Part shown: one piece after another, positions 40,911 through 50,742 of the stretch
Position numbering within the stretch: position 1 is the first letter of the stretch
Layout of the letters: each line of letters opens with the position of its first letter
NCBI GenBank assembly: GCA_963664245.1
Contig: OY760934.1
Span: 2,790,001-2,854,000, forward strand
DNA length: 64,000 nucleotides
From: GCA-2711565 sp963664245
Lineage (GTDB): Bacteria; Bacteroidota; Bacteroidia; Bacteroidales; GCA-2711565
Direction: 5' to 3'
The notes under the pieces: generated by a model
Told to the model about the DNA's origin: nothing
The model's database searches: none
The model's input: only the letters and a program-made list of their open reading frames with translations
Made by a program: the position numbers and the translations under genes

Positions 40911-43016
40911 TTAACTAATCATCCCCCAATTAGATTTGTTTTTAAACGCCTGGATCAGGTGGTGTTTTATGGGTTTGTTTTCGGGTTTAGAAATATCGGG
41001 GTCTTCGTCCAGGATTTTATTGGCCAGGTCACGGGCGTATTTCAGTATTTTTTCATCCCGGATGAGGTTGGCAATTTTTAGGTCGATAATACCGCTTTGC
41101 TGGGTTCCGGTAATGTCGCCGGGGCCACGGAGTTTGAGGTCAACTTCGGCAATTTCAAATCCGTTGTTGGTGCGAACCATAGTCTCCATGCGTTTTTTCC
41201 CTTCGGCGGTAAGTTTGTAGTGGGTCATCAAAATGCAATACGATTGATCGGCACCCCGCCCCACCCGTCCGCGTAACTGGTGGAGCTGCGACAAACCAAA
41301 GCGTTCGGCATTTTCAATCACCATCACCGAGGCGTTCGGCACATCAATGCCTACCTCAATCACCGTGGTGGAGACCATGATCTGGGTTTCTCCCTTGATA
41401 AAACGTTGCATCTCGTACTCTTTATCGGTCGGTTTTTGTTTGCCGTGAACAATGCTTACCGCGTAATCCGGTAGGGGGAAGGCACGGCTAATGCTCTCGT
41501 AACCGTCCTGCAAATCTTTTAAATCCAGTTTTTCCGATTCCTGGATCAGCGGGTAAACAATGTAAACCTGTCGGCCAAGCTCAATTTGTTTTCTGAGGAA
41601 GCCAAACAAGTGCAGGCGTTTAGAATCGAAATAATGATAAGTTTTAACCGGTTTCCGCCCAGGGGGCAATTCGTCGATCACCGAGAAATCGAGGTCGCCA
41701 TAAAAGGTCATGGCCAGGGTTCGTGGAATAGGGGTGGCGGTCATCACCAACACATGCGGAGGAACGGCACTTTTTTTCCACAGCTTTGCCCGTTGAGCCA
41801 CGCCAAAACGGTGTTGCTCGTCGATGACTACAAAGCCCAAGTTTTTAAACTGAACCGTTTCCTCGATCAGGGCGTGGGTTCCGATTAAAATTTGCAACTC
41901 GCCGCTCAGTAAATCTTCATGAATTGTTTTTCGTTTGGCGGTTTTGCTTGAACCGGTGAGCAAGGCACAGCTGATTCCTAGCCCTTCTATAAATGTTGAA
42001 ATGGTTTTAAAATGCTGGTTCGCCAAGACTTCGGTAGGAGCCATCAGGCAAGTCTGGAAGCCATTGTCGATGGCAATGAGCATGCTCATCAGAGCCACCA
42101 GTGTTTTTCCGCTTCCAACATCGCCCTGCAACAGGCGGTTCATTTGATGTCCCGAACCGATATCTGCCCGTATTTCTTTGATGACCCGTTTTTGGGCATT
42201 GGTCAGTTCGAAAGGTAAATTCTCCTGGTAGAAGCGATTAAAATAGTCGCCAACACTGCTAAAAACCTGTCCTTTTATTTTTTGGTTCCGCTGCAATTTG
42301 TGGCGCAGCATTTCCAGCTGGATGAAAAACAATTCTTCAAATTTTAAACGCGACTGAGCCCGTTGCAAAATTTCGTTGTTCTTTGGAAAATGAATGTTCA
42401 CCAAGGCTTCTTCCCGTGGAATAAGTTTGAGATTTTGCAGGATTTCTTCGGACAGATTTTCTTTGATCTCGTCTTTGGCACGTTCAACCAGGGCTTTGGT
42501 GATCTTTGCAAAAGACTTGTTTCCCAGCCCTCTCGATTTTAATTTTTCGGTGGTGCTGTAAAAAGGCTGCAGGGTTTCCGAAACGGCAAGTTCTGACTCC
42601 TCCACCGGGTCAACCTCCGGGTGAGCCATGTTGTATTTATTGTTGAACAAACCGGGTTTGCCGAAAACAATATATTCCACATCGGATTTAAATTTATCTT
42701 TCAGCCATTTGATACCTTGAAACCAAACCAACTCCAAGCTCCCGCTTTCATCCGAAAATTTGGCTGTCATTCTCCGGCCTCTTCCTTGCCCGATAAACTG
42801 CACGTTGGAAATGTTTCCCTTGAGCTGGATGTAAGCGGCATCGCTGTTGATTTCCCTGACCTTGAAAAATTTGCTTCGATCCACGTAGCGGTAAGGGTAA
42901 TACTGCAACAAATCCTGAAAAGTGGAAATGTTTAACTCCTTTCGCAAGAGTTCGGCTCGTTTGGGACCAACGCCTTTTAAGTATTCGATGGGGGTTTGAA
43001 AGAAGTTATAAGACAT
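40911..43016 (-). CDS. recG: ATP-dependent DNA helicase RecG
   Basis: 701 residues, usual length. N-terminal wedge/OB domain (about 60-160), helicase motif I LLQGDVGSGKT (about 290-300), motif II VIDEQHRFGV (DEQH, about 395), motif III MTATPIPRTLA, and motif VI QLRGRVGRG (about 580). It remodels stalled replication forks and Holliday junctions. Start MSYNFFQTPIEYLKGVGPKR carries the normal helix-hairpin-helix-like beginning. Confidence 0.98.
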   Translation of the reverse strand: MSYNFFQTPIEYLKGVGPKRAELLRKELNISTFQDLLQYYPYRYVDRSKFFKVREINSDAAYIQLKGNISNVQFIGQGRGRRMTAKFSDESGSLELVWFQGIKWLKDKFKSDVEYIVFGKPGLFNNKYNMAHPEVDPVEESELAVSETLQPFYSTTEKLKSRGLGNKSFAKITKALVERAKDEIKENLSEEILQNLKLIPREEALVNIHFPKNNEILQRAQSRLKFEELFFIQLEMLRHKLQRNQKIKGQVFSSVGDYFNRFYQENLPFELTNAQKRVIKEIRADIGSGHQMNRLLQGDVGSGKTLVALMSMLIAIDNGFQTCLMAPTEVLANQHFKTISTFIEGLGISCALLTGSSKTAKRKTIHEDLLSGELQILIGTHALIEETVQFKNLGFVVIDEQHRFGVAQRAKLWKKSAVPPHVLVMTATPIPRTLAMTFYGDLDFSVIDELPPGRKPVKTYHYFDSKRLHLFGFLRKQIELGRQVYIVYPLIQESEKLDLKDLQDGYESISRAFPLPDYAVSIVHGKQKPTDKEYEMQRFIKGETQIMVSTTVIEVGIDVPNASVMVIENAERFGLSQLHQLRGRVGRGADQSYCILMTHYKLTAEGKKRMETMVRTNNGFEIAEVDLKLRGPGDITGTQQSGIIDLKIANLIRDEKILKYARDLANKILDEDPDISKPENKPIKHHLIQAFKNKSNWGMIS

Positions 43017-43283
43017 AATGGGTAAATTCCAAAATACAAATTACTAGCATGCTAAAAATAGCCCTTGTAAAGTTAGTATAAAGGTTTTGAATATTGAAAT
43101 TTGGGTCGCAAGATTTGTTTGTTGTTTATGTTTTAGAATTTACTTAAAGAAGTTGTCGAAAGTTAACTTAAATTGATGTCATCCTAAACTTGATTCAGGA
43201 TATAAAAGCATTGATAGTTAAATGAAACAGATTCTGAAATAAATTCAGAATGACAAGCCAAATGATTGACTTTTGACAACTTT
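43017..43283. other. Intergenic stretch between recG and gldN
   Basis: Contains no gene. The gap of 321 bp (43017-43337) holds a REP-like repeat (43177-43258) and the gldN terminator (43284-43316), both listed separately; the remaining ~160 bp upstream of recG are A+T-rich with no recognised site. Confidence 0.5.
43177..43258 (-). repeat. REP-like intergenic repeat, copy A
   Basis: Read on the minus strand it begins GCTTGTCATTCTGAATTTAT and ends near TTTAGGATGACA. Copy B at 49682-49764 has the same ends and inner motif TTCAGAATCTGT in the opposite orientation. Each copy has TGTCAT...ATGACA terminal inverted repeats and inner stems. Copies of this kind are scattered in Bacteroidota intergenic regions. 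Confidence 0.75.
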
Positions 43284-43316
43284 AAATAAAAAAGCTCCTC
43301 AGTTTTTGAGGAGCCT
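43284..43316 (-). terminator. Rho-independent terminator of the porP-gldKLMN operon
   Basis: GCTCCTCA (43294-43301) and TGAGGAGC (43307-43314), perfect 8-bp stem with a 5-nt loop; on the minus strand followed by TTTTTTATTT. It lies just past the gldN stop. Confidence 0.88.
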
Positions 43317-43337
43317 GTAATTTTATCATTAGGGTTT

Positions 43338-44183
43338 TTAGTATTCCCAAAGGCTTTGTTCGAAATTAAACATTTCGTTTTTAATGCGTTCGGCTTCAAA
43401 CAGGGCGTCGATACCGGTAACGTATTCCGAAATCCTCCGGTCGTACACGTTCGATTCTTTATAAATATAACTTGAGAATAAACGTTTCCAGAACACATCA
43501 TCGTAGGTTCTTCGTTCGGCATCGTTATGGCGGTTGTACATTTGTGATTTGGCCAAAACCTGGCGTGCTTCGGGGAAATAAATCCAGAATAAAGGTTCCG
43601 GAATTTCTTCGCCCTCGCGTTCTTTAATCATTACCGGGCAAATACCGATGATGCGAACCATCATCTGTGAGCGGTGTTTGTCAAAGTACCAGTCTTCTTT
43701 CAAGCGCAGTTGCATGACTTTGGTCGGGTCGAACTGGGTGTAAATCACGGTGTCGTATTGTTCGTAGGGAGGGTACGGACGTTGTAAAACACGGTGAATG
43801 GAATCGGACTGACGGTTGTAAATATCCCAGTACGAAATCGGGTTTAAGAACTCATCGGTGGCCGAGATATCATAAGCGGTCATCGAACCTTCTTTAATGG
43901 CATCCAATAAAATGCGGATAAAACTCCGCCATGATTTTTGCGGTTCGATGGGGTAATAAAATGACTGGTTCATTTTTTCACGGAAATCAATGACCCTCCA
44001 GATTCGTTTTTGCCACATCACATCGGCCCGGCGAAGCGGCGGGTATGGTGCTGGTTTTTTATCGATGACTCCCTGGTTTTCGTACAAACCATCCAATGGC
44101 GATTCGTTGATAACCTGGGCCGACGATTGGAACGTTAATCCAATCAGTACGCCTGCAACAATAAATAAAACTATTTTTTTCAT
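43338..44183 (-). CDS. gldN: Gliding motility/T9SS protein GldN (PorN)
   Basis: 281 residues with signal peptide (LFIVAGVLIGLTFQSSAQ). GldN features: ADVMWQKRIWRVIDFREKMN with the short motif MWQKRIWRVIDFREKMNQSF (about 54-73), repeated Tyr/Pro, and DVFWKRLFSSYIYKESNVYDR near the end. GldN forms the periplasmic ring of the type IX secretion system with the lipoprotein GldK. It is the last gene of the operon and is followed by a strong terminator. Confidence 0.95.
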   Translation of the reverse strand: MKKIVLFIVAGVLIGLTFQSSAQVINESPLDGLYENQGVIDKKPAPYPPLRRADVMWQKRIWRVIDFREKMNQSFYYPIEPQKSWRSFIRILLDAIKEGSMTAYDISATDEFLNPISYWDIYNRQSDSIHRVLQRPYPPYEQYDTVIYTQFDPTKVMQLRLKEDWYFDKHRSQMMVRIIGICPVMIKEREGEEIPEPLFWIYFPEARQVLAKSQMYNRHNDAERRTYDDVFWKRLFSSYIYKESNVYDRRISEYVTGIDALFEAERIKNEMFNFEQSLWEY

Positions 44184-44202
44184 TTTAATCCTCCCTGGAT
44201 TT

Positions 44203-45849
44203 TTATTGTATTGTTAAACTAATTGCATTTAAAGTACGGGTTGTTCCGTCAGGACCCGAAGCCTGTATGTTTTCGAAGAAGAATTTTTGTCCTCTTCGTG
44301 AGTTTCTGATCAGGTTTGCCATCTCGGCAGAAAAGCGGTTGCCCTGGGTTGTTTTGGGAATCCAGTCGCCATTGATGATGGTTCCCATGGTGAAAGAATT
44401 TACCACAAAGTTGAGGTCAAATTCAAAATCTTTCATCACCGGGATAATGGCGTTTGCTGCCAGTAAGGTGTTGCGGTCGATGGTTCCTTCTTTATAACCG
44501 GCAATTTCGGCTACCGGATCGGGAACCCGTTTTACACGGAACTCGCGGCTGCCCATGTCTTGCCAATCGTTTTCACCCATTTTGGCTTTGGCACTAATGG
44601 TGGCGGTTCTTATTCCTTTAGGAACCGTAACAATCCAGTCAACTCCATTTGGGTCTTGGGTTAAATTACAGCCTTGGGTAATTCCCGGTTTTATGTTTTC
44701 GGAAGCAATACCTGGAACAGAAATGGAAACCGGGTTCTCCACGCCGATGTAAAATACGTTCATCTTGGTTGCCGCAACCGTTAACGATGGTGGGGCAACG
44801 ACGTAACTACCTTTAAAATTATAGTTCTTCGTTTTACCGGTAATTGGATCGGACATTTCAACCCAACCAGCATAATCATGCGAACCAACTCCTTTGTTTC
44901 TTAATTCTAAATACACATCTCCATTTTCCCTTTCTTTTGCAATTCGGGCCTTATTTTTATAAGCATCAATGATTTCCCCATCACCATTTGTGATTTTGTC
45001 AGTTCCTTCTACATAATAAACCTTAGGCGATTGCTTAGAATCTGTTGCTGCAACTAATATTTTGGGTTCGTATGTTTGACCTTGAAGTATATAAGAATTT
45101 TGCGAGATAACCTCTGCGGAGACTTTATCAAATTTAAAATCTTCGGCGGTAATGTCCGAAAACAAATAACTTACAACGTCAAATTGGGCAGATCTGATTT
45201 CACCGATTAGTTTATTCAAGATGGTAATATCGGCCGCCAAAATGGTGTAATAAAAATTATGTTGCATCCAGTTTTGCGGTGATCCGCTGGCATCATAATA
45301 CACCCCATCGGTAATTAACCCCAATCGATCGCTATTTTCTGGTTCATTCATTAATTGTAGCATTTTTGTGCGGTAAGCGTCGATTTTGCGTCTTAATTTC
45401 CCTGATTCTCCTTTGGTGCCATCTTCAGAACGGGCAAAGAAATAACGGGTTGGTTCGGTGTATTTGTCTTTGGTTTTTAATTCTTTAAGAGGAGTGTTTT
45501 TTGCCGTTTCAACGTCCGGGATTCTCCTTTTTCCTTCCGAACGGATAATTAAGGCATATTTAACACTGTCGATATAACGAACCATTTCTTCGGTTAACGA
45601 TTTTGCGGTATCGGCTTTTAATTTGTACGGTCCAACTTTGTTTTGATTTAACTGAAACTGTTTGCCAAATTCATGATAAACGTCTTCAATTTTCCCATCA
45701 AAATTTTCAACGGTCGATTCCATACTTTCATTAACCACCAGAAAAGCATCCAGCATTTGCTTAGATACGTTTAATGCCAATAATGCGGTGAGTACGAGGT
45801 ACATCATCGCGATCATTTTCTGTCGAGGAGTTTCTTTATATCCTGCCAT
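44203..45849 (-). CDS. gldM: T9SS motor subunit GldM (PorM)
   Basis: 548 residues. Start MAGYKETPRQKMIAMMYLVL leads into one inner-membrane helix (about 14-32, MIAMMYLVLTALLALNVS) and the large periplasmic domains D1-D4 that reach the GldKN ring. The helix pairs with GldL and carries motor force. Length and N-terminal motif match the family closely. It overlaps none of its neighbours; 19 bp separate it from gldN. Confidence 0.97.
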   Translation of the reverse strand: MAGYKETPRQKMIAMMYLVLTALLALNVSKQMLDAFLVVNESMESTVENFDGKIEDVYHEFGKQFQLNQNKVGPYKLKADTAKSLTEEMVRYIDSVKYALIIRSEGKRRIPDVETAKNTPLKELKTKDKYTEPTRYFFARSEDGTKGESGKLRRKIDAYRTKMLQLMNEPENSDRLGLITDGVYYDASGSPQNWMQHNFYYTILAADITILNKLIGEIRSAQFDVVSYLFSDITAEDFKFDKVSAEVISQNSYILQGQTYEPKILVAATDSKQSPKVYYVEGTDKITNGDGEIIDAYKNKARIAKERENGDVYLELRNKGVGSHDYAGWVEMSDPITGKTKNYNFKGSYVVAPPSLTVAATKMNVFYIGVENPVSISVPGIASENIKPGITQGCNLTQDPNGVDWIVTVPKGIRTATISAKAKMGENDWQDMGSREFRVKRVPDPVAEIAGYKEGTIDRNTLLAANAIIPVMKDFEFDLNFVVNSFTMGTIINGDWIPKTTQGNRFSAEMANLIRNSRRGQKFFFENIQASGPDGTTRTLNAISLTIQ

Positions 45850-45876
45850 ATCTTAACGCTTTGTTTGGGTTAATAA

Positions 45877-46917
45877 TTATTTGGATTTCATCGCGTTCAG
45901 CATATTGGAATATACCTCGTTGAGAGCCGACATTTTTTCGTTCAATTGATCGATATTGTTTTTATATTCAACCATTTTTTCTGCCGATTCAGCCATGCTT
46001 GACAAGTATTGGTGCATGGTGTTTTGCAGTTTTGTGGAAGAATCAACCTGCTGGTTCGAGTTTTGCAACTGCAATTCGTAAAGCTGGTTCAAGGAAGAAA
46101 GCGTATCTGAAATTTTCTTTAACTGCTCGTTATAAGAAGTATTTTCAAGGCTTGAAAAATCAAGCATTTCGGATGATTTGTTGATTTTTTCAGAGCTTGC
46201 TTTGTAAATGTCGGCCAATTCTTTGGCTGAATCTCCGGCCATGCGGACATTGTTGGCAAATATTTCGGTAGCCGAAATATCGGATTTAAGTATTTTGTTT
46301 GCTTCTTCGTATGAACCGGCCAAATGGGCTGCCTGTTCGCCTGCAGCTTTAATGCTTTGGCTGTGATTTACGGTTGCTTCGGCATTAACATTTAAAGACT
46401 CGGCTGTTTTTTGGTAAGCCGTGTTTAGTTCGTTGGCCGAGTTTGAAGCCATTTTAATGGTTTCGGCGTATTGATTGCTGGCTACTGCTGCATCTGAAAC
46501 ATCGGTTAATTTATTGGCACTTTCGCTGAGCCTGTCCAAACCAATTCCCAAGCGGTCAATTAGTTTTTGATCGATATTGGCATTTTTAAGCAGCTCGTCC
46601 AGTTCTTTTAAAGGGCGGCCTTCGGTTTTTTTGCCGATTCCATCGCCATGATAAAATGGTCTGAGTTCAGGGTAAACCATGCTCCAGTCCGGGTCAACAA
46701 AAGGTTTTTCGAAAGCGGAGAAGAAAAAGATAATCGCTTCTGTTCCTAACCCGAAAATCAACATTTCATCGGCATAGGGATAGTGGTTGATTTTAAATAA
46801 AGCTCCCAAAATAACAACCGAAGCTCCCCATCCGTATAAACGAGCCATAAATTTTTTATAGCCTTGCGATCTAAAAAGAATGTATCCTTTTGTTTTAAGA
46901 TTTCTAATAACCCCCAT
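45877..46917 (-). CDS. gldL: T9SS motor subunit GldL (PorL)
   Basis: 346 residues. Two membrane helices near the N-terminus (YGWGASVVILGALFKINHYP and MLIFGLGTEAIIFFFSAFE, about 28-66). GldL uses proton flow to power type IX secretion; the conserved Glu of the second helix (GTEAIIFF) is present. The C-terminal ~230 residues are predicted coiled coil and Ala/Ser/Asn-rich (AASNQYAETIKMASNSANEL-like heptads), longer than in Flavobacterium. Confidence 0.96.
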   Translation of the reverse strand: MGVIRNLKTKGYILFRSQGYKKFMARLYGWGASVVILGALFKINHYPYADEMLIFGLGTEAIIFFFSAFEKPFVDPDWSMVYPELRPFYHGDGIGKKTEGRPLKELDELLKNANIDQKLIDRLGIGLDRLSESANKLTDVSDAAVASNQYAETIKMASNSANELNTAYQKTAESLNVNAEATVNHSQSIKAAGEQAAHLAGSYEEANKILKSDISATEIFANNVRMAGDSAKELADIYKASSEKINKSSEMLDFSSLENTSYNEQLKKISDTLSSLNQLYELQLQNSNQQVDSSTKLQNTMHQYLSSMAESAEKMVEYKNNIDQLNEKMSALNEVYSNMLNAMKSK

Positions 46918-46943
46918 GATTTTAAATTTTTATTAATCTTTGA

Positions 46944-48353
46944 TTATCTGTAAACGTTTGATGCTCTTGAAGGGATGTCATTTTTATCCCTTCCCATGTA
47001 AGGTTGAATACAACGGAAGCCAATGTAGCACTTGGCGGTGTCCTGGTATTCGAAGGAACGGGTCGTAACCTTTAAGTAATGAGCAATATCTTTCCATGAT
47101 CCGCCACGGATAACTTTACGTTTCATTGCCGGAGGATCGTCAGGTTTAGCGTTGTAAGTGTAGTTTGGGTTCATATCCCAACTAAAGTTGTAGGATGAAG
47201 GATCATAAGCACTGTTTGTCCACTCGGCCACGTTCCCGGCCATATCGTAAAGGCCGTAATCGTTTGGCGGGTAGTGAGCCACGATAACGGTTCTCAGCCC
47301 TCCATCGGCAATATAGTTTCCCCGGAGTGGTTTAAAGTTTGCCAAAAAGCAACCGAGTTCGTTACGGGTGTAAGGTCCTCCCCAGGGATAAGGGTTGAGG
47401 TGGTGGCCACCACGGGCGGCCCATTCCCATTCGGCTTCGGTTGGCAAACGGAAATCGGAAACCACTTCCATGCCTTTGCGCGACATTAAATAATTATTCA
47501 GCAATTCGGTTCTCCATACACAGAACGCACGGGCCTGGTTCCAGTTTACCCCAACTACCGGATAGTGGTTGTAGGCCGGGTGCCAGAAATATTTTTCGGT
47601 TAACGGGTCGTTAAATGAATACGCGTAATCGTGTATCCATGCCAGGGTATCGGGATAAACGTTGATGGATTCGCGACGGACATATACCGAGCGGTCTCTC
47701 AGTCCCTGCGGACGGTTTGCCAAACTGGCATCCAAAAAATTACCGTCGGTGGTGTAATCTTTTCGCGATGCAGCTAAAAGATCGATCCAGTAATATTCGT
47801 AATTTAATTTACGGGTATCAATTTGTTTTTTGCGGAAATAACGTTCGTGTTCGGGCAAATACATTGCTTCCAATGCATCTCTTAATTCCTGGTCCTCGCT
47901 GGTCCATTCGATGCGGGTATGCCAGTTAAGATGTGGTGGGTCATAAATTTCGCCGGTTTTTTCGTTTTCTTCAATCAGGTAGTCTTCCGGCCTGATTTCC
48001 CCCAAAATAGTACGGGCAATGGAGTCTCTTACCCAATGAACAAATTGGCGGTACTCGTTATTGGTGATTTCGGTTTCATCCATAAAAAATCCGGAAATCG
48101 AAATGGTTTTCGGATCGTTAACCGTACCGTAAGTCATATCGGGAGCTCCGCCTCCCATGGTAAAACTACCTTGCGGAACAAAGACCATCCCATAGGGGTC
48201 GGGTTGATAAAATGGCCGTGAGCGGCTGTCAACACCAACAAGCTCACCATTTCCACTAACTCCGCTGCCTTTATTGCCGCCAAGCTTATCTTTAATAAAA
48301 TTACAGCTTCCCAAAAAAGCGAGGATCATTAAATAAAAAAGTAGTTTTTTCAT
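46944..48353 (-). CDS. gldK: T9SS/gliding lipoprotein GldK (PorK)
   Basis: 469 residues. Lipoprotein signal (LLFYLMILAFLGSCNF). The body is a formylglycine-generating-enzyme-like (FGE-sulfatase) fold: GMVFVPQGSFTMGG (about 54-67), FFMDETEITNNEYRQFV, DFRLPTEAEWEWAARGG and the late VIRGGSWKD. It has no visible catalytic role in T9SS; it forms the outer-membrane-associated ring with GldN. First gld gene after porP in the operon. Confidence 0.97.
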   Translation of the reverse strand: MKKLLFYLMILAFLGSCNFIKDKLGGNKGSGVSGNGELVGVDSRSRPFYQPDPYGMVFVPQGSFTMGGGAPDMTYGTVNDPKTISISGFFMDETEITNNEYRQFVHWVRDSIARTILGEIRPEDYLIEENEKTGEIYDPPHLNWHTRIEWTSEDQELRDALEAMYLPEHERYFRKKQIDTRKLNYEYYWIDLLAASRKDYTTDGNFLDASLANRPQGLRDRSVYVRRESINVYPDTLAWIHDYAYSFNDPLTEKYFWHPAYNHYPVVGVNWNQARAFCVWRTELLNNYLMSRKGMEVVSDFRLPTEAEWEWAARGGHHLNPYPWGGPYTRNELGCFLANFKPLRGNYIADGGLRTVIVAHYPPNDYGLYDMAGNVAEWTNSAYDPSSYNFSWDMNPNYTYNAKPDDPPAMKRKVIRGGSWKDIAHYLKVTTRSFEYQDTAKCYIGFRCIQPYMGRDKNDIPSRASNVYR

Positions 48354-48433
48354 CTTAAACTTATGCTTAAATTTTTAGTTTTTTACGCCAATTGTTCCCG
48401 AATGTTTTAAAAATCCAGAATTAATTTTCTAAA

Positions 48434-49393
48434 TTATAAAAAACGGGTGTTTCTGTACGAATCTTTTTTCTTTTTTATTGATAATTTAAATCTATAAGCC
48501 AGCATAATTTCATGGCTTCCCTTGGTATTAAAGGAAGACATGGGTAAATCGTATGCGTAACCCATTTTAAAATCTTTTAGGTTCAAACCTACTAAAATTG
48601 AAAAAGCATCGGTGGTTTGAACATTATATGTAACGCCTCCCCAAAACTTATTATTGTACGTTAATAAGCTGCTAACAGAAATTTGGGTATTGTTTAAGTT
48701 TGATTTTACAAGAACCGAGGGGCTTAATTTTAGCATGGGGTTTCGCGGGAAATAAAAATCGTATCCGCCCATTAAATAAACGGTCCGGTCGGCTTGTGCT
48801 GCAACAGCGGTAGATGGGTTGAATGTATTCCCTTTGGCCTCAATAATATTTGCAACGGATAATCCGATGTAATATTGGTTGGGTACTTTGTAAAAGAACC
48901 CGATTGAAAAATCAACTAAAATATCGCTAGTATTTTCGGTGTTTTCAATAACCGGATCTCCCCCGTCAATAGGAATGAATTTTGAAAAATCAATTTTACG
49001 GTTGATGAAATTTGCCTGTAATCCGTAGCCCAGTTCTCCCTGGAGGAATTTTGTTTTCCGTCCATAGCCCAGGCCAGCCTGAACATCGCTAAAAAAACCG
49101 AGTTGGTCCTTCATGATATTGACCCCCAGTCCTCCTCCCAGAAATTCAACGGGTGCCGAAGCCGATACCAAATAAGTTTCGGGGGCTACATTGTTTCCTT
49201 CCGAATCCTGGAAACCGATCCATTGCTGGCGCATCATTCCAACCATATTAACGGCATCATCCATGCCGAAGGTTCCCGGGTTTATCACCGAATAGGTAAA
49301 CATATTCTGGCTAAACATGGGAGCTTGTTGGGCATAAATTCCAATGGAAAGGAAAATGAGTACACACGTAAAAAAATTTCTGTTCAATTGCAT
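48434..49393 (-). CDS. porP: PorP/SprF-family outer-membrane protein
   Basis: 319 residues. Signal peptide (FFTCVLIFLSIGIYAQQ), then QAPMFSQNMFTYSVINPGTFG, a family hallmark near residues 22-42 quoted only in part (APMFSQNMFTYSVINPG). The rest is a membrane beta-barrel with alternating strands. PorP associates with PorE/PorKN in the outer membrane for type IX secretion. It starts the porP-gldKLMN operon, 80 bp ahead of gldK. Confidence 0.93.
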   Translation of the reverse strand: MQLNRNFFTCVLIFLSIGIYAQQAPMFSQNMFTYSVINPGTFGMDDAVNMVGMMRQQWIGFQDSEGNNVAPETYLVSASAPVEFLGGGLGVNIMKDQLGFFSDVQAGLGYGRKTKFLQGELGYGLQANFINRKIDFSKFIPIDGGDPVIENTENTSDILVDFSIGFFYKVPNQYYIGLSVANIIEAKGNTFNPSTAVAAQADRTVYLMGGYDFYFPRNPMLKLSPSVLVKSNLNNTQISVSSLLTYNNKFWGGVTYNVQTTDAFSILVGLNLKDFKMGYAYDLPMSSFNTKGSHEIMLAYRFKLSIKKKKDSYRNTRFL

Positions 49394-49681
49394 AAACCAA
49401 ATAAGCCGGTATCAGATTCCGGGCTAAATTACAATATTTCCTTGTATTATTTCTCTAAAGCCCGATTCGTAACCTCAATTTGTTAAAAAAATTAAATTTG
49501 ATGTGTTCAAATAACGAATTTGTTTTAGACGTAGTATGTGCGATCGTAAAATATTTTGTTTGTGAGATTTGTTTTAATAGATTGATGTGCAGAGATTAAG
49601 AAAAAGAAAAATCTTTCAGATTTTTGTGATTTGAGCTGATAAAAAATATACTTTTGCAGACTTTAAAAAGTAAATAAACCA
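49394..49681. other. Divergent intergenic region porP / yitT
   Basis: A 412-bp gap (49394-49805) with no gene. It should hold the porP promoter and the leader of the YitT-family gene; I could not assign -33/-7 elements confidently. The distal part is a REP-like repeat listed separately (49682-49764). Confidence 0.45.
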
Positions 49682-49764
49682 GCTTGTCATTCTGAAAAAT
49701 TCTGGCAGGAATTTGTTCAGAATCTGTCATGTTAGTGAGATGCTGAAACGAGTTCAGCATGACA
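49682..49764 (+). repeat. REP-like intergenic repeat, copy B
   Basis: Starts GCTTGTCATTCTGAA, contains TTCAGAATCTGT and ends GAGTTCAGCATGACA; partner of the inverted copy at 43177-43258. The two copies bracket the porP-gldKLMN operon in opposite orientation. Confidence 0.75.
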
Positions 49765-49805
49765 GTAAAGTAAAATGAAGTTCAAACCCAAAATAAAATT
49801 GAATC

Positions 49806-50702
49806 ATGGCATTTATTCATAAAGAAAAGTTTCTTTCCAGAAAATGGTTAATCAATTATAGTTTAATCATCATCGGGGCCTTTATCATGGCCAGCGGATT
49901 TGTGTTTTTTATTACTCCCTATAAAATTGTTCCGGGCGGTGTGTACGGTATTTCCATTGTATTACACCATTTACTGGGAACCCCGGTGGGTTTGATTGCC
50001 CTGTGTTTTGACATTCCACTGACTATTTTAGGAATCAAAATCCTGGGGCCGCGCTTTGGCGTAAAAACCGTGCTGGGCTTTTTTGCCACCGCTTTTTTTG
50101 TGGATGGCTTAACCTGGATTTACGGAGAAGCTCCTTTGGTTGAAAACGACGCTTTGCTTTCTTCTATTTTTGGCGGGGTGTTGATCGGTTTCGGGTTGGG
50201 TTTGATTTTTAAAGCAAAAGCAACCTCTGGCGGTTCCGACATTGTAGCCATGATTATTAGTAAATATACCCGATTGCCACTTGGGCAACTAATGATTGCC
50301 GTTGACTCGGCTATTGTGTTGGTTGGTCTTTTTGCTTTTAACGATTGGAAAATCCCTTTGTATTCGTTAATCGTAATTTATGTTACCGGACGCGTTATTG
50401 ATGTGGTTCTTCAAGGGGTGAATTACGATAAAACCTTGTTTATTGTTTCGGAAAAATACGAAGAAATACGGCATAAAATTATTGTGGATTTGAACCGTGG
50501 CGGAACTTACATTCATGGGCAAGGCATGTACAACAATGCCGAAAAAACCCTCATATTTACCGTGGTGAACCGCCGCGAGATGATGATACTACAAGACTTT
50601 ATCCATAAAATTGATCCCAAAGCGTTTATCACTGCTATCAATGCCAGCGAGATTTTAGGAAACGGATTTAAATCGCTGAACGAAGCCGCCGGGGAAATGT
50701 AA
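49806..50702 (+). CDS. YitT-family membrane protein
   Basis: 298 residues. Five or six membrane helices in the first ~200 residues (WLINYSLIIIGAFIMASGFVFF; LLSSIFGGVLIGFGLGLIFK) with the family motif ATSGGSDIVAMII (about 139-151), then a cytoplasmic DUF2179 domain (about 210-290; ATPase-free, VTGRVIDVVLQGVNYDKTLF). Function of YitT proteins is not established; a transport role is often assumed. Its 3' end lies 24 bp from the left end of an IS3-family insertion. Confidence 0.9.
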   Translation: MAFIHKEKFLSRKWLINYSLIIIGAFIMASGFVFFITPYKIVPGGVYGISIVLHHLLGTPVGLIALCFDIPLTILGIKILGPRFGVKTVLGFFATAFFVDGLTWIYGEAPLVENDALLSSIFGGVLIGFGLGLIFKAKATSGGSDIVAMIISKYTRLPLGQLMIAVDSAIVLVGLFAFNDWKIPLYSLIVIYVTGRVIDVVLQGVNYDKTLFIVSEKYEEIRHKIIVDLNRGGTYIHGQGMYNNAEKTLIFTVVNRREMMILQDFIHKIDPKAFITAINASEILGNGFKSLNEAAGEM

Positions 50703-50742
50703 TTTGTTGAACTTGCAACAAAAAAGTGGACAAAGAGTTAAG

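Noticed and set aside
43184..43522. 112-aa open frame overlapping the 3' end of gldN
   Set aside because: Alternative frame of gldN continuing through the terminator and the REP-like repeat.
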